From Photobacterium sp. GJ3 (lineage in GTDB: Bacteria > Pseudomonadota > Gammaproteobacteria > Enterobacterales > Vibrionaceae), in NCBI RefSeq assembly GCF_018199995.1, contig NZ_CP073578.1, positions 3,100,001-3,164,000 of the forward strand: a stretch of 64,000 bases of DNA, given 5' to 3'. Within the stretch, counting starts at the first letter, position 1. Each line of letters starts with the position of its first letter. The notes below the pieces were generated by a model, which worked only from the letters and a program-made list of their open reading frames with translations, was not told the origin of the DNA and ran no database searches. This document shows positions 52,785 to 62,202 of the stretch, in pieces. A program made the translations under genes and the position numbers.

Positions 52785-53291
52785 TTATTCACTGCGTTTT
52801 TCTTTCCATTTCGCCATGCATTCTGCCTGCTTCTCTGCTTTCAATGTCTTGTACTGTGCTTTTTGCTCTGGGGTCAGAATATTCAACAGGTCATGACGGT
52901 GCTTCATCCTGTTCACCCGATGCTCAATTTGCTGATCAGACATCTGCTTCGCCAGTGCACGAACGGCATTTTCATCAAAAGAATCCGCCAGCATCAGCGC
53001 CTGCATTTTCTCATGATTGGCTTTCATGGCTTCACGGCCTTCACCTCTGTGCTCGCGCATGGACTCTTTCTGATTGTCCCGCAACGCCCGCATTTGCTCT
53101 TTCTGCGCATCGGTTAAATTCAGATCACTGAAGATCCCCCGGTCGCCACGCGGGCCGCAGTCACCGTGGTAGCCCTTTCCATGTGCCTTACCGCCGTCTG
53201 CCAGTACCGCAACCGAGCCGAACACCAGTGGCATAGCCAGCACAGCAACCAGGGTACGTTTCATTGTTTGATTCATCATCTTTTTCATCAT
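52785..53291 (-). CDS. cpxP: Periplasmic Cpx modulator CpxP
   Basis: A 168-residue exported protein (signal peptide at about residues 10-31, cleaved near VLA-DGG). It has the two LTxxQ motifs of the CpxP/Spy family: LTDAQKEQ near residue 60 and LTPEQKAQ near 140, in an all-helical domain. CpxP inhibits CpxA and binds misfolded proteins. A second start at 53264 (MKRTLVAVL) would remove nine residues. It is divergent from cpxRA with a CpxR box between. Confidence 0.9.
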   Translation of the reverse strand: MMKKMMNQTMKRTLVAVLAMPLVFGSVAVLADGGKAHGKGYHGDCGPRGDRGIFSDLNLTDAQKEQMRALRDNQKESMREHRGEGREAMKANHEKMQALMLADSFDENAVRALAKQMSDQQIEHRVNRMKHRHDLLNILTPEQKAQYKTLKAEKQAECMAKWKEKRSE

Positions 53292-53365
53292 CTCACTCGC
53301 TCTGTCGCGTTCATTCGTTACCCACAGAGTCTACGCCGTCGCAAGTAAAGGGTTGTCTCGAAAAC

Positions 53366-53380
53366 GTAAAGCTGGGTAAA
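53366..53380. promoter_or_regulatory. CpxR box between cpxP and cpxR
   Basis: GTAAAGCTGGGTAAA is a perfect match to the CpxR consensus GTAAA-N5-GTAAA. A further GTAAA lies at 53345-53349, 21 bp upstream in phase with two helical turns. Control of both cpxP and cpxRA is expected. Confidence 0.85.
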
Positions 53381-53455
53381 GCAGTGTCATTCAGCTTGGC
53401 GTGTGATCCCCCATCGGGGATACTGAATAGCAAGAGCACTAATCTGGATATCCTG

Positions 53456-54145
53456 ATGGCGAATATTCTTCTGGTCGACGACGATACCGAACTGACCGCA
53501 TTGCTAAGTGACATTCTTCAACTCGAAGGCTTTACCGTGCGGGTAGCGCATCATGGAGAGCAAGGCCTGCAAATGGTCAATGATGAAACGGATCTGATTC
53601 TGCTGGATGTGATGATGCCGACCATGAACGGGATCGAAATGCTGCGTAAACTGCGGGAAACCAACACGACCCCTGTGCTGATGCTGACCGCCAAAGGGGA
53701 AGAAATCGACCGGGTACTGGGCCTGGAACTGGGCGCAGATGACTACCTGCCCAAACCCTTCAGCGATCGGGAACTCCTGGCCCGAATGCGGGCCATTCTG
53801 CGCCGGGCCAAAATCGTGCAGGAAAGCCAGCCGGAGGGAGACAGCCTCACCTATCTGGATCTGACCATCTATCCCGGTCGCCAGGAGGTCACCTGCAAGG
53901 GAGAGCCGGTTGAGATGACCGCGACAGAACTGGCGCTGCTCAGCCATCTGGTCCAACACCCGGGCATCGTGGTCACCAAACAGGACCTCAGCCTGGAAGT
54001 GCTGGGCAAGCGACTGGCCCCCTTTGATCGCGCCATTGATATGCACGTATCGAACCTGCGCAAAAAGCTGCCGCCGCGGGATGACGGAAAACCCAGAATC
54101 AAAACCCTGCGCGGCAAAGGCTATCTGCTGGTGGAGGCCGGATGA
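53456..54145 (+). CDS. cpxR: Envelope stress response regulator CpxR
   Basis: A 229-residue OmpR-family response regulator. The receiver has the acidic pocket VDDD at residues 7-10, the phosphorylated Asp51 in LLDVMMP and the MLTAKGEE switch; the C-terminus is a winged helix (FDRAIDMHVSNLRKKL). The ATG at 53456 gives MANILLVDDD; the longer reading runs through the CpxR box and is rejected. It overlaps cpxA by 4 bp (ATGA). Confidence 0.95.
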   Translation: MANILLVDDDTELTALLSDILQLEGFTVRVAHHGEQGLQMVNDETDLILLDVMMPTMNGIEMLRKLRETNTTPVLMLTAKGEEIDRVLGLELGADDYLPKPFSDRELLARMRAILRRAKIVQESQPEGDSLTYLDLTIYPGRQEVTCKGEPVEMTATELALLSHLVQHPGIVVTKQDLSLEVLGKRLAPFDRAIDMHVSNLRKKLPPRDDGKPRIKTLRGKGYLLVEAG

Positions 54146-55545
54146 AACTGCCCGTCCTGAACCGACTGTCGAGCCGGATTTTTGCCATCTTCTGGCTGAC
54201 CCTGATGCTGGTGGTGGTCGTTCTGCTTTTGTTACCCCATCTGGACCCCCGCTCACAACATACGATTCCGCAGCCTGAACTGGAACGTTACCAGCAGGCC
54301 GCCTCACGTATTTCTGAACGTCTCAGCGCACAACCGGGCGCCCTGCCCGACAAGCTGCTGCCCTGGGTCGACCCCGACCGCCATAAAGGAATGCAGCTTT
54401 ACTTCACCAATTTTGAAGGCGAGCTGATCACCCCGCACCAGCGGACCAAAGCGCTGCGTAACTTTATCACCAGTGCCGACAGCCCGGATGCGCCCCGCCA
54501 GAAACTCTACGGTCGCTGGATGATCGCCGGTCCGTTTCTGGTCAGTGATCAGCAGCAACGTGCGCTGATGTACATCGGCCGGGTGACCCACAGACCGCCG
54601 CCATTTTTCCTGCGCATTCTGGATCAGCCCTTCCACATGCTGCTTCTGACCATGCTGGTCAGTACGCCACTGCTGCTCTGGCTGGCCTGGGCACTCAGCC
54701 GTCCGGCACGTCAGCTGCAACAGGCGGCACAGCGGGTTGCCAGTGGCCAGTTCACGCAGGATCCGACGCTGGAAACTTCCGGACCACGCGAATTTCAGCA
54801 GGCGGGGGCCAGCTTCAATCAGATGGTCAGCTCGGTCAATCAGATGATCCGCGGTCAACAACGGTTGCTGTCTGATATCTCACATGAACTCCGCTCTCCG
54901 CTCACCCGGCTGCGGATGGCCACCGCCCTGGCCCAGCGCAAACAGGGCAACAGTCCGGAACTGGATCGCATTGACACTGAAGCCGAACGACTGGAAGCCA
55001 TGATCGCCAAACTGCTGGAACTGTCCCGGATGCAGATTCGTGGTCAGGAAGTCCGGGAAGCCAGTGATGCGGCCAGCCTGTGGCAGGACATGCTGGATGA
55101 TGCAGAATTTGAAGCCAGCCAGCACCAGAAAAGCCTGACCTGCGGCCCGTTACTGCCCTGGCCGCTGGCCGGAAACGCCGAGTTGCTGATCAGTGCGCTG
55201 GAAAACGTGGTCCGAAATGCCATCTATTATGGTAAAGACCGTGTCGAAGTAAAGTTCTCAGCCAACGACCAGACACTGACTGTCACGGTCGACGATAACG
55301 GTACCGGGGTACCTGAGGACGAACTGAAGGACATTTTCCGGCCATTCTACCGGGTGTCCACCGCTCGGGATCGTCACAGCGGCGGCACAGGGTTAGGTTT
55401 AGCCATCACCGAAAATGCCATTCGCCAGCATAACGGCTGCATTGCGGCGAGCCGCAGTCCGCTGGGTGGCCTGCGAGTCACGCTGACACTGCCTTTGTCG
55501 TCGCATGATGTGCCTGAAGCTGATGAACCATTCGTCTCTGAATGA
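54142..55545 (+). CDS. cpxA: Envelope stress sensor kinase CpxA
   Basis: A 467-residue sensor histidine kinase: first membrane helix at about 10-33, a periplasmic sensor domain, a second helix near 165-188, a HAMP linker, the phosphoacceptor His in SDISHELRSPLTRLR (near 248), and a C-terminal ATPase with DDNGTGVP and GGTGLGLAI. It responds to envelope misfolding and is restrained by CpxP. Confidence 0.95.
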   Translation: MKLPVLNRLSSRIFAIFWLTLMLVVVVLLLLPHLDPRSQHTIPQPELERYQQAASRISERLSAQPGALPDKLLPWVDPDRHKGMQLYFTNFEGELITPHQRTKALRNFITSADSPDAPRQKLYGRWMIAGPFLVSDQQQRALMYIGRVTHRPPPFFLRILDQPFHMLLLTMLVSTPLLLWLAWALSRPARQLQQAAQRVASGQFTQDPTLETSGPREFQQAGASFNQMVSSVNQMIRGQQRLLSDISHELRSPLTRLRMATALAQRKQGNSPELDRIDTEAERLEAMIAKLLELSRMQIRGQEVREASDAASLWQDMLDDAEFEASQHQKSLTCGPLLPWPLAGNAELLISALENVVRNAIYYGKDRVEVKFSANDQTLTVTVDDNGTGVPEDELKDIFRPFYRVSTARDRHSGGTGLGLAITENAIRQHNGCIAASRSPLGGLRVTLTLPLSSHDVPEADEPFVSE

Positions 55546-55618
55546 GGATGAACAGGCCCTGTGGTGAGTTCATCCAAGATGTTCCTTGGCGCCGATTGAC
55601 AAGATCCGGGTGAATTGA

Positions 55619-56542
55619 GTGTCGAATACAAGCCTGCTGTTGCTGAATCTGGTTCTGGCCCTGATGATGTTCGGCATTGCGCTGGGCCTGAAACCTGCTG
55701 ACTTCAGGACAGTCGCCCGGCATCCGAAAGGGCCGCTGACCGGGCTGGCCGCGCAGTTTTTTCTGATGCCAGCCCTGACCTGGCTCCTGACCATGGTGGT
55801 GCCCTTACCCGCCGAAGTCGCACTGGGACTGATACTGGTCGCCAGTTGCCCTGGCGGCAGTTTTTCTAATCTCGTCACCTATCTTGCCAACGGCAATACC
55901 GCTATGTCGATCAGCATGACCGGCATGGCCAGCCTCGCCGCAGTAGTGATGACACCGCTCAACTTCATGGGCTATGCCAGTCTGAATCCGGCCACTGCCG
56001 TCCTGCTCAAGCAGATCACCGTCCCGCCACAGAGCATCCTGCTGGTGGTCATTTTGGTGCTGGCACTCCCGCTCGCCCTCGGGTTGCTGTGCGGCTATCT
56101 TGCACCCGGATTTGCCCGGCGCAGCGAGCCCTGGTTCCGGGTCACTTCGCTCATCACGTTGCTGGGTTTTGTGGCTGCCGCGCTCCTGAGCCACTGGCCG
56201 CAGTTTATCGCAGGTGCCAATGTCTACCTGCTGACCGTCGTCGCTCACAATGCGCTGGCATTGGCCATCGGCTGGCTGAGTGCCTGGACGATGAAACTGC
56301 CGATGGCCGACAGGCGAGCCGTTACGCTGGAGGTCGGTCTGCAAAACTCCGGACTGGGGCTGGGGATCATTTTCTCGTTTTTCAGCGATCTGACCGGCAT
56401 GGCAATCATTGCTGCCGGTTGGGGGATCTGGCATCTGCTCAGTGGTCTGGGGCTGTGTTTTCTCTGGCAACGACAGGACAGACGACAGCGGCGAGTTCCG
56501 GTGCTCAAGCAGGTTGAAGCGTCGCGCACACCACCCCGCTGA
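55619..56542 (+). CDS. Bile acid:sodium symporter (BASS) family transporter
   Basis: A 307-residue protein with nine or ten hydrophobic helices. SCPGGSFSNLVTYLANGNTAMSISMT and LEVGLQNSGLGLGI are the crossover motifs of the BASS family. Members move bile acids, pantoate or other organic anions with sodium; the substrate here cannot be told. The start codon is GTG. It follows cpxA by 73 bp and might be read with it. Confidence 0.85.
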   Translation: MSNTSLLLLNLVLALMMFGIALGLKPADFRTVARHPKGPLTGLAAQFFLMPALTWLLTMVVPLPAEVALGLILVASCPGGSFSNLVTYLANGNTAMSISMTGMASLAAVVMTPLNFMGYASLNPATAVLLKQITVPPQSILLVVILVLALPLALGLLCGYLAPGFARRSEPWFRVTSLITLLGFVAAALLSHWPQFIAGANVYLLTVVAHNALALAIGWLSAWTMKLPMADRRAVTLEVGLQNSGLGLGIIFSFFSDLTGMAIIAAGWGIWHLLSGLGLCFLWQRQDRRQRRVPVLKQVEASRTPPR

Positions 56543-56605
56543 ACACTGGTTTCATCCGCACAAGACAGGCTACAATGGCCGTTTTCCCATCGCTGAATCC
56601 TGACC

Positions 56606-57070
56606 ATGTTTGATATTGCTCTGTACGAACCTGAAATTGCGCCCAACACGGGCAACATTATCCGCCTGTGTGCCAATTGCGGTGCGAACCTGCACCTGAT
56701 TGAGCCGCTGGGGTTTGATTTAGAAGAAAAAAAGCTACGCCGGGCCGGACTGGATTACCGCGATCTGACTCACGTCCACCGTCATGCCAACTTTGATGCC
56801 TTCCTGGCAGCAACGGCGGGACGCCGCCTGTTCGCCTGTACGACCAAAGCCACGCAGTACCACACAGAAGCTCAGTTTCAGGCCGGGGATATTCTGTTAT
56901 TCGGACCGGAAACCCGAGGCCTCCCCGCCGAAGTGATTGAAAGCCTGCCACCGGCGCAGCGCCTTCGGATCCCAATGCATCCGGACAGCCGCAGTCTGAA
57001 CCTGTCGAATGCCGCGTCCATCATTGCCTTTGAAGCCTGGCGTCAGTTTGATTTTACCGGCGCGAAATAA
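56606..57070 (+). CDS. trmL: tRNA (cytidine(34)-2'-O)-methyltransferase
   Basis: A 154-residue SPOUT methyltransferase that modifies the wobble base of tRNA-Leu. The start [32 protein letters not shown] and the knot segment [15 protein letters not shown] are the three SPOUT motifs. The length equals that of E. coli TrmL. It converges with cysE. Confidence 0.95.
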   Translation: MFDIALYEPEIAPNTGNIIRLCANCGANLHLIEPLGFDLEEKKLRRAGLDYRDLTHVHRHANFDAFLAATAGRRLFACTTKATQYHTEAQFQAGDILLFGPETRGLPAEVIESLPPAQRLRIPMHPDSRSLNLSNAASIIAFEAWRQFDFTGAK

Positions 57071-57085
57071 TCAGACTACAGCGGT

Positions 57086-57109
57086 GAAAAAGGGGCGATT
57101 ACGCCCCTG
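57086..57109 (-). terminator. Terminator after cysE
   Basis: AGGGGCG and CGCCCCT pair around a short loop; on the minus strand it is followed by TTTTT. It also lies just after trmL. Confidence 0.65.
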
Positions 57110-57147
57110 CTCTGAATGATCAGCGGAGTTCAGCTCCGATCAGAAAC

Positions 57148-58004
57148 TCAGATCCCGTCGCCGGCAATGAAGGTCTGGTAAACTCCGTTGAACTGCTGGT
57201 CCATGTCCATCGACGGTTTGTCGCTGCTCGGACGGCCAACAATTTTTGCCGGTACACCGGCAACCGTGGTATGAGGTGGTACGGGGCCAGTACCACAGAA
57301 CCGGACCCAATTTTGGCGCCCTCACCCACTTCGATGTTGCCGAGAATTTTCGCACCGGCACCAATCATCACCCCTTCGCGGATTTTCGGGTGTCGGTCAC
57401 CGCTCTCTTTCCCTGTCCCGCCCAGTGTCACGTCCTGCAGGATGGAAACATCATTCTCAATCACCGCCGTCTCACCGATGACAATCCCTGTCGCATGGTC
57501 AAACATGATGCCCTGACCAATCCGTGCAGCCGGGTGAACATCCACCTGGCAAGAGACAGAAATCTGATTTTGCAGATACACGGCTAACGCTTCGCGGTTC
57601 TGCTTCCAGAGCCAGTTCGCCACCCGGTAGCCCTGCAAGGCATGAAAGCCTTTCAGATAAAGCAACGGCACAGAAAATTTATTGATGGCCGGGTCTCGTT
57701 CCACCACTGCGCGAATATCGCAGGCGGCCGATTCGGTGATCATACAATCTGCCAGATAGGCTTCCTCAACCACTTCACGAACCGCCATCGCTGGCATGGA
57801 AGGTGTGGCGAGTTTATTCGCCAGAATATAGCTCAGTGCAGCGCCCAGATTATCGTGCTTGATAATCGTGGCATGGTAAAAACTGGCCAGCATGGGTTCC
57901 TGTTCAGTCAGGACTTTGGCTTCCTGTTTAATGGTTTTCCAAACCGCTTGCTGTTGACACTCCCTCACGTCGTCCCCTGTATATCCTTTTTGTGTTTGCA
58001 CCAT
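57148..58004 (-). CDS. cysE: Serine acetyltransferase, one frame break
   Basis: Makes O-acetylserine for cysteine synthesis. The N-terminal helical domain (EPMLASFYHATIIKHDN) and the left-handed beta helix (DHATGIVIGETAVIENDVSILQ) are typical. After GSGSVVLAP the frame departs from the family; the next frame gives VPPHTTVAGVPAKIVG and ends normally at 57148 with GDGI. One added C in the C4 run (57283-57286, coding sense) restores about 285 residues. Probably an assembly error. gpsA lies upstream on the same strand. Confidence 0.9.
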
Positions 58005-58136
58005 AATCTGCCCCCTTGCCCGTCGCCGGGTTCTGACAGCGCTGAATGGGTATCACTTTAAACTTCTCAGCAAAAAAAACAACGCGGGCATTCATGCCCG
58101 CGCTGATTCATTCGTTCTGGGAATCTCAAAAGACGA

Positions 58137-59153
58137 TTACTCGTCTTTTTTCGCCCTGGCCAGCAGATCTCTGGCAGCTTCCCGGGCATCTTTACCCTGA
58201 TACAGCACCTGATAAATCTGCTCTGTGATGGGCATATCCACACCATAGCGCTGCGCCAGTACCCAGACTTCCTTGGTATTTCGGTAGCCTTCAACCACCT
58301 GACCGATCCCTTGCTGCGCTTCATCGACGCCTTGTCCCTGCCCCAGAGCCAGACCAAAGCGACGGTTTCGGGACTGGTTATCCGTACAAGTCAGAACCAG
58401 ATCGCCCAGACCAGCCATCCCCATAAAGGTTTCCGGTTGCGCGCCCAGCGCTGCGCCCAGACGACACATTTCTGCCAGCCCGCGGGTGATCAATGCCGTT
58501 CGGGCATTGGCCCCATAACCGATCCCGTCCGACATCCCGGCACCAATCGCGATCACGTTCTTGACTGCACCACCAAGCTGCATGCCAATAAAATCGCTAT
58601 TGCTGTAGACCCGGAAGCTCTTATCGCAATGAATCTTCTCCTGAAGATCCTTCACAAACGCCGTATCCGGCGAAGACACAGAGATCGCCGTCGGCAATCC
58701 TGCAGCCAGCTCTTTGGCAAACGTCGGACCGGACAGCACGGCCAGCGGAATCGCGTCGCCCAGAATCTCGTGCGCGACATCCTGAAGCAAACGACCCGTT
58801 TCCGGCTCCAGCCCTTTGGTCGCCCAGCAAATCCGGGAATCTTCCCGTAAATGAGGCTTCATCTGCTTGAGCACATCGGCAAAAGCATGACTCGGCACCA
58901 CCAGCAGAATATCCCGGCTGGCCTGAACGGCAGCTTTGAGATCCGCGGTGAGAATCAGGGAGTCCGGAAACGCCGAGCCCGGCAAAAATGCTTCATTGGC
59001 CCGGTCGGTTTCCAGTTGGGCGATATGAGACGGGTTATGGCCCCACAAAATCACATGGGCACCATTGCGTGCCAGTGCGATGGCCAGAGAGGTGCCGTAT
59101 GAACCGGCACCCAGCACTGACATTGAGATTACATTTTCAGTGGTTGAAGTCAT
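58137..59153 (-). CDS. gpsA: Glycerol-3-phosphate dehydrogenase (NAD(P)+)
   Basis: A 338-residue enzyme that makes sn-glycerol 3-phosphate for phospholipids. The NAD-binding motif is [10 protein letters not shown] at residues 15-24, the catalytic region is [17 protein letters not shown], and TKGLEPETG is typical. It lies 13 bp downstream of secB, as in other gammaproteobacteria. Confidence 0.96.
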   Translation of the reverse strand: MTSTTENVISMSVLGAGSYGTSLAIALARNGAHVILWGHNPSHIAQLETDRANEAFLPGSAFPDSLILTADLKAAVQASRDILLVVPSHAFADVLKQMKPHLREDSRICWATKGLEPETGRLLQDVAHEILGDAIPLAVLSGPTFAKELAAGLPTAISVSSPDTAFVKDLQEKIHCDKSFRVYSNSDFIGMQLGGAVKNVIAIGAGMSDGIGYGANARTALITRGLAEMCRLGAALGAQPETFMGMAGLGDLVLTCTDNQSRNRRFGLALGQGQGVDEAQQGIGQVVEGYRNTKEVWVLAQRYGVDMPITEQIYQVLYQGKDAREAARDLLARAKKDE

Positions 59154-59166
59154 GACAATCCGCCAA

Positions 59167-59637
59167 TCAGGCTTCAGTGTTTTCCTGGTTGCTTTCTGCC
59201 TGGCTCTGCAGGTAGTTCATGAACAGCGCGTCAAAATTCACTGGAGCCAGGTTCAGTTGCGGGAAGGTTCCTTTCACCACCAGGCTTGAAATCGTTTCAC
59301 GCGCATAAGGGAACAGGATGTTCGGGCAGAATGCACCCAGGCAGTGCGCCAGTTGTGGCGCTTCCATACCGTCAACCGAGAAGATACCGCCCTGCTGTAC
59401 TTCACACAGGAACGCCGTTTCTGAGGCATTATTTACGGTCACGGTCAGACGCAGTATAACTTCGTACACACCCTCTGCCAGCTCACGACTCTGCGTATCC
59501 AGATCCAGTTTCACTTCCGGATTCCACTCTTTCTGGAACATTTCCGGAGAGCTTGGTGCTTCGAAAGACACGTCTTTCAGGAAAATACGCTGGATTTGGA
59601 AGTTCTGTTGCGCTTCGTTGTTCGCTGCTTCAGCCAT
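59167..59637 (-). CDS. secB: Protein export chaperone SecB
   Basis: A 156-residue tetrameric chaperone that keeps precursor proteins unfolded and hands them to Sec[20 protein letters not shown] and [15 protein letters not shown] are the family signatures. The secB-gpsA-cysE order is conserved; grxC, present upstream of secB in E. coli, is absent here. Confidence 0.96.
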   Translation of the reverse strand: MAEAANNEAQQNFQIQRIFLKDVSFEAPSSPEMFQKEWNPEVKLDLDTQSRELAEGVYEVILRLTVTVNNASETAFLCEVQQGGIFSVDGMEAPQLAHCLGAFCPNILFPYARETISSLVVKGTFPQLNLAPVNFDALFMNYLQSQAESNQENTEA

Positions 59638-59749
59638 GATGTTGTCCTTTTTCTGATGATTTCCGTAAGAAATCTTTCATTGTCACCGGAGATGTCCGGC
59701 CTGAATTAAATTGGGAAGCTGTTTTACACAGCCCCCCGGAAGTTCAAAC

Positions 59750-60184
59750 TTACTTTTTCCCTTTCACCAAAGGCATGTTGGCCTCGTTCCAGGAAATCAA
59801 ACCGTCTTTCAGCAGATTCACATTGCTGAAACCCGCTTTATGTAACAGGTTGGCGCTTTCCTGCGCCGTCTGGCCTGTTTTGCACACCACAATGATGGGG
59901 GCAGACTTATACTTTTCAAGCGAACCCAGGTTCTGCGCTTTGATCTCGCTTGGCAAAATGTGAAGTGCGCCAGCAATGTGGCCGCGCTGGAACTCATCTT
60001 GATTACGAATATCAACAAAAACACCGTCTTCGCGATTCACCATCACGGTGGCCTGATTCGGAGTGATAACAGCGTAACCTGCTGTTTTCTGCTTCACCAG
60101 CGAACTCACCAGGGCCAGAACCAGACCCACCCAAACCAGTGACAAAATCGGATTACTCGTAACAAACTCTATGAATTGTTGCAT
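59750..60184 (-). CDS. yibN: Membrane-anchored rhodanese-like protein (YibN type)
   Basis: A 144-residue protein with an N-terminal membrane helix (about residues 12-30) and a cytoplasmic rhodanese domain whose active-site cysteine lies in VVCKTGQTAQ. I prefer ATG 60184 (MQQFIEFVTSNPIL) over an in-frame ATG eight codons upstream, as family proteins start there. The role is not established beyond sulfur-transfer-like chemistry. It is divergent from gpmI. Confidence 0.85.
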   Translation of the reverse strand: MQQFIEFVTSNPILSLVWVGLVLALVSSLVKQKTAGYAVITPNQATVMVNREDGVFVDIRNQDEFQRGHIAGALHILPSEIKAQNLGSLEKYKSAPIIVVCKTGQTAQESANLLHKAGFSNVNLLKDGLISWNEANMPLVKGKK

Positions 60185-60267
60185 GATTTTCGCTCTATCC
60201 ACCTTCACCGTCTGCCCGGCTCACGGTCAGCGGTAAGATTCAACCAAAATTAAGGAAACTGAGTATA

Positions 60268-60375
60268 CCTGTGGCCGAAACGAAGTACAGCCACCCAAAG
60301 CATTTACGCGTCATGGCTCACTGCTTTGGATGCAACTTTCCGGACCGTCAAACTCGCATGAATTCCGGCCACAGG
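60268..60375. repeat. Nested inverted repeats, possible structured RNA
   Basis: CCTGTGGCCG (60268-60277) and CGGCCACAGG (60366-60375) are perfectly complementary over 10 bp. Inside them CCAAAGCA (60295-60302) and TGCTTTGG (60322-60329) form an 8-bp stem, and ATGC/GCAT flank a further arm (60330-60358). The layout is that of a three-way junction. It matches no family that I know. Confidence 0.45.
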
Positions 60376-60513
60376 AACGAATCAACCACCAGATAAGCGT
60401 TCCCTATTGCTAAAATAGAAAAAAACGCATTCTCAGGTCTTACGCTGCGAACCCGAATTGAATATATTTTATGGAGTAAAGATAACAAACCATTTACAGC
60501 AATGTTTGATCTG

Positions 60514-60542
60514 TACTACAAAGAATCGGTTATTTTGTAGTA
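60514..60542. repeat. Inverted repeat upstream of gpmI
   Basis: TACTACAAA and TTTGTAGTA are perfectly complementary and are separated by 11 bp. It lies 114 bp before the gpmI start and could be an operator or a 5'-UTR hairpin. Confidence 0.45.
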
Positions 60543-60655
60543 AAATTACCGACCTGATCCCTTACCTGAGCGCCCTGGTTGGCCTGCACCTCCCGGTCGT
60601 TGAGGTAATTGATCTACATTTTTCAGATTGTTCATATTGATGGAGAGGACAGCTT

Positions 60656-62194
60656 ATGTCTGCGAAGAAGCCACTGGCTCTGGTGATTCTGGATGGTTGG
60701 GGTTACCGCGAAGATACCGCAAATAATGCGATCGCCAATGCCAATACCCCGGTTCTGGATCAACTGATGGCAAACGAAGCCAACACCCTGATTTCTGCCT
60801 CTGGCATGGACGTTGGTCTGCCTGACGGCCAGATGGGGAACTCAGAAGTGGGTCATACCAACATTGGTGCCGGTCGTGTGGTCTATCAGGATCTGACCCG
60901 CATTGCGAAATCCATCTCCGACGGTGAATTCCAGCATAACCCTGCTCTGGTTGAAGCCATGGACAGTGCGATTGCTGCCGGTAAAGCGGTTCATCTGATG
61001 GGCCTGATGTCACCGGGCGGTGTTCACAGCCACGAAGATCACATCGAAGCTGCCGTGAAAATGGCTGCTGAGCGCGGTGCTGAAAAAATCTATCTGCACT
61101 GCTTCCTGGATGGCCGTGATACGCCACCTCGCAGTGCGCAGGCATCCCTGGAGCGCTTTGATGCCCTGTTCGCTCAGTTAGGCAAAGGTCGCACCGCTTC
61201 GCTGGTGGGTCGCTACTTTGCCATGGACCGCGACAACAACTGGGAACGTGTGGAATCCGCTTACAATTTGCTGACAGCAGCCAAAGGTGACTTTACTGCT
61301 GCGTCTGCAGTAGAAGGCCTGCAGGCCGCTTATGCCCGTGACGAAAATGATGAATTCGTGAAAGCCACAGTCATTCGTGCCGAAGGTCAGCCAGATGCAG
61401 CGATGCAAGATGGCGACGCACTGATTTTCATGAACTTCCGTGCAGACCGTGCCCGCCAGATCACCCGTGCCTTCCTGCCTGAGTTCGCAGGTTTTGAACG
61501 CCAGCAGTTCCCGGCTCTGAACATCGTGATGCTGACGCAGTATGCTGCCGACATCAACCTGCCATCCGCATTCCCGCCGGAAAGTCTGTCAAACACCCTG
61601 GGTGAATGGCTGGCCAAACAAGGCAAAACACAGCTGCGGATTTCTGAAACAGAAAAATACGCCCACGTGACTTTCTTCTTCAACGGCGGCGTTGAAACAG
61701 AATTTGACGGCGAGTCCCGTGCACTGGTGGCATCGCCAAAAGTTGCAACCTACGATCTGCAGCCTGAAATGAGTGCGCCGGAGCTGACCGACAAACTGGT
61801 TGCAGCCATCAAAGGCGGCGAGTTCGACATGATCATCTGTAACTACCCGAATGGTGACATGGTCGGCCATACCGGTGTCTACGATGCTGCCGTAAAAGCC
61901 TGTGAAGCCATTGATGAGAGCATCGGCCGCGTGGTTGAAGCCATCCGTGAAGCGAATGGTCAACTGCTGATTACCGCAGACCACGGCAACGCTGAAATGA
62001 TGATCAACCCGGAAACCGGTGGCATCCACACGGCACACACCAACCTGCCAGTGCCACTGATCTACGTGGGCGATCAAGCGATCAGCCTGAAAGAAGGCGG
62101 GAAACTGTCTGATCTGGCACCGACGATGTTGTCCTTGACCGGGCTCCAAATCCCGACAGAGATGACTGGTCAGGTGCTGTACGATCTGAAATAA
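60656..62194 (+). CDS. gpmI: 2,3-bisphosphoglycerate-independent phosphoglycerate mutase
   Basis: A 512-residue manganese-dependent enzyme of the alkaline phosphatase superfamily. The catalytic serine is Ser63 in [12 protein letters not shown], and other metal ligands lie in ILDGWG (N-terminus), [10 protein letters not shown] and [15 protein letters not shown] precedes the start. It is followed after 8 bp by envC, as in many gammaproteobacteria (gpmM-envC-yibQ). Confidence 0.97.
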   Translation: MSAKKPLALVILDGWGYREDTANNAIANANTPVLDQLMANEANTLISASGMDVGLPDGQMGNSEVGHTNIGAGRVVYQDLTRIAKSISDGEFQHNPALVEAMDSAIAAGKAVHLMGLMSPGGVHSHEDHIEAAVKMAAERGAEKIYLHCFLDGRDTPPRSAQASLERFDALFAQLGKGRTASLVGRYFAMDRDNNWERVESAYNLLTAAKGDFTAASAVEGLQAAYARDENDEFVKATVIRAEGQPDAAMQDGDALIFMNFRADRARQITRAFLPEFAGFERQQFPALNIVMLTQYAADINLPSAFPPESLSNTLGEWLAKQGKTQLRISETEKYAHVTFFFNGGVETEFDGESRALVASPKVATYDLQPEMSAPELTDKLVAAIKGGEFDMIICNYPNGDMVGHTGVYDAAVKACEAIDESIGRVVEAIREANGQLLITADHGNAEMMINPETGGIHTAHTNLPVPLIYVGDQAISLKEGGKLSDLAPTMLSLTGLQIPTEMTGQVLYDLK

Positions 62195-62202
62195 TCGCCA
62201 GC

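Larger units (their letters stand above)
60185..60655. other. Intergenic region between yibN and gpmI
   Basis: About 470 bp without a supported gene. It contains a nested inverted-repeat structure (60268-60375), a TATACT-like -10 element for yibN next to its edge, and a separate 9-bp inverted repeat at 60514-60542 in the presumed gpmI promoter region. Confidence 0.5.
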
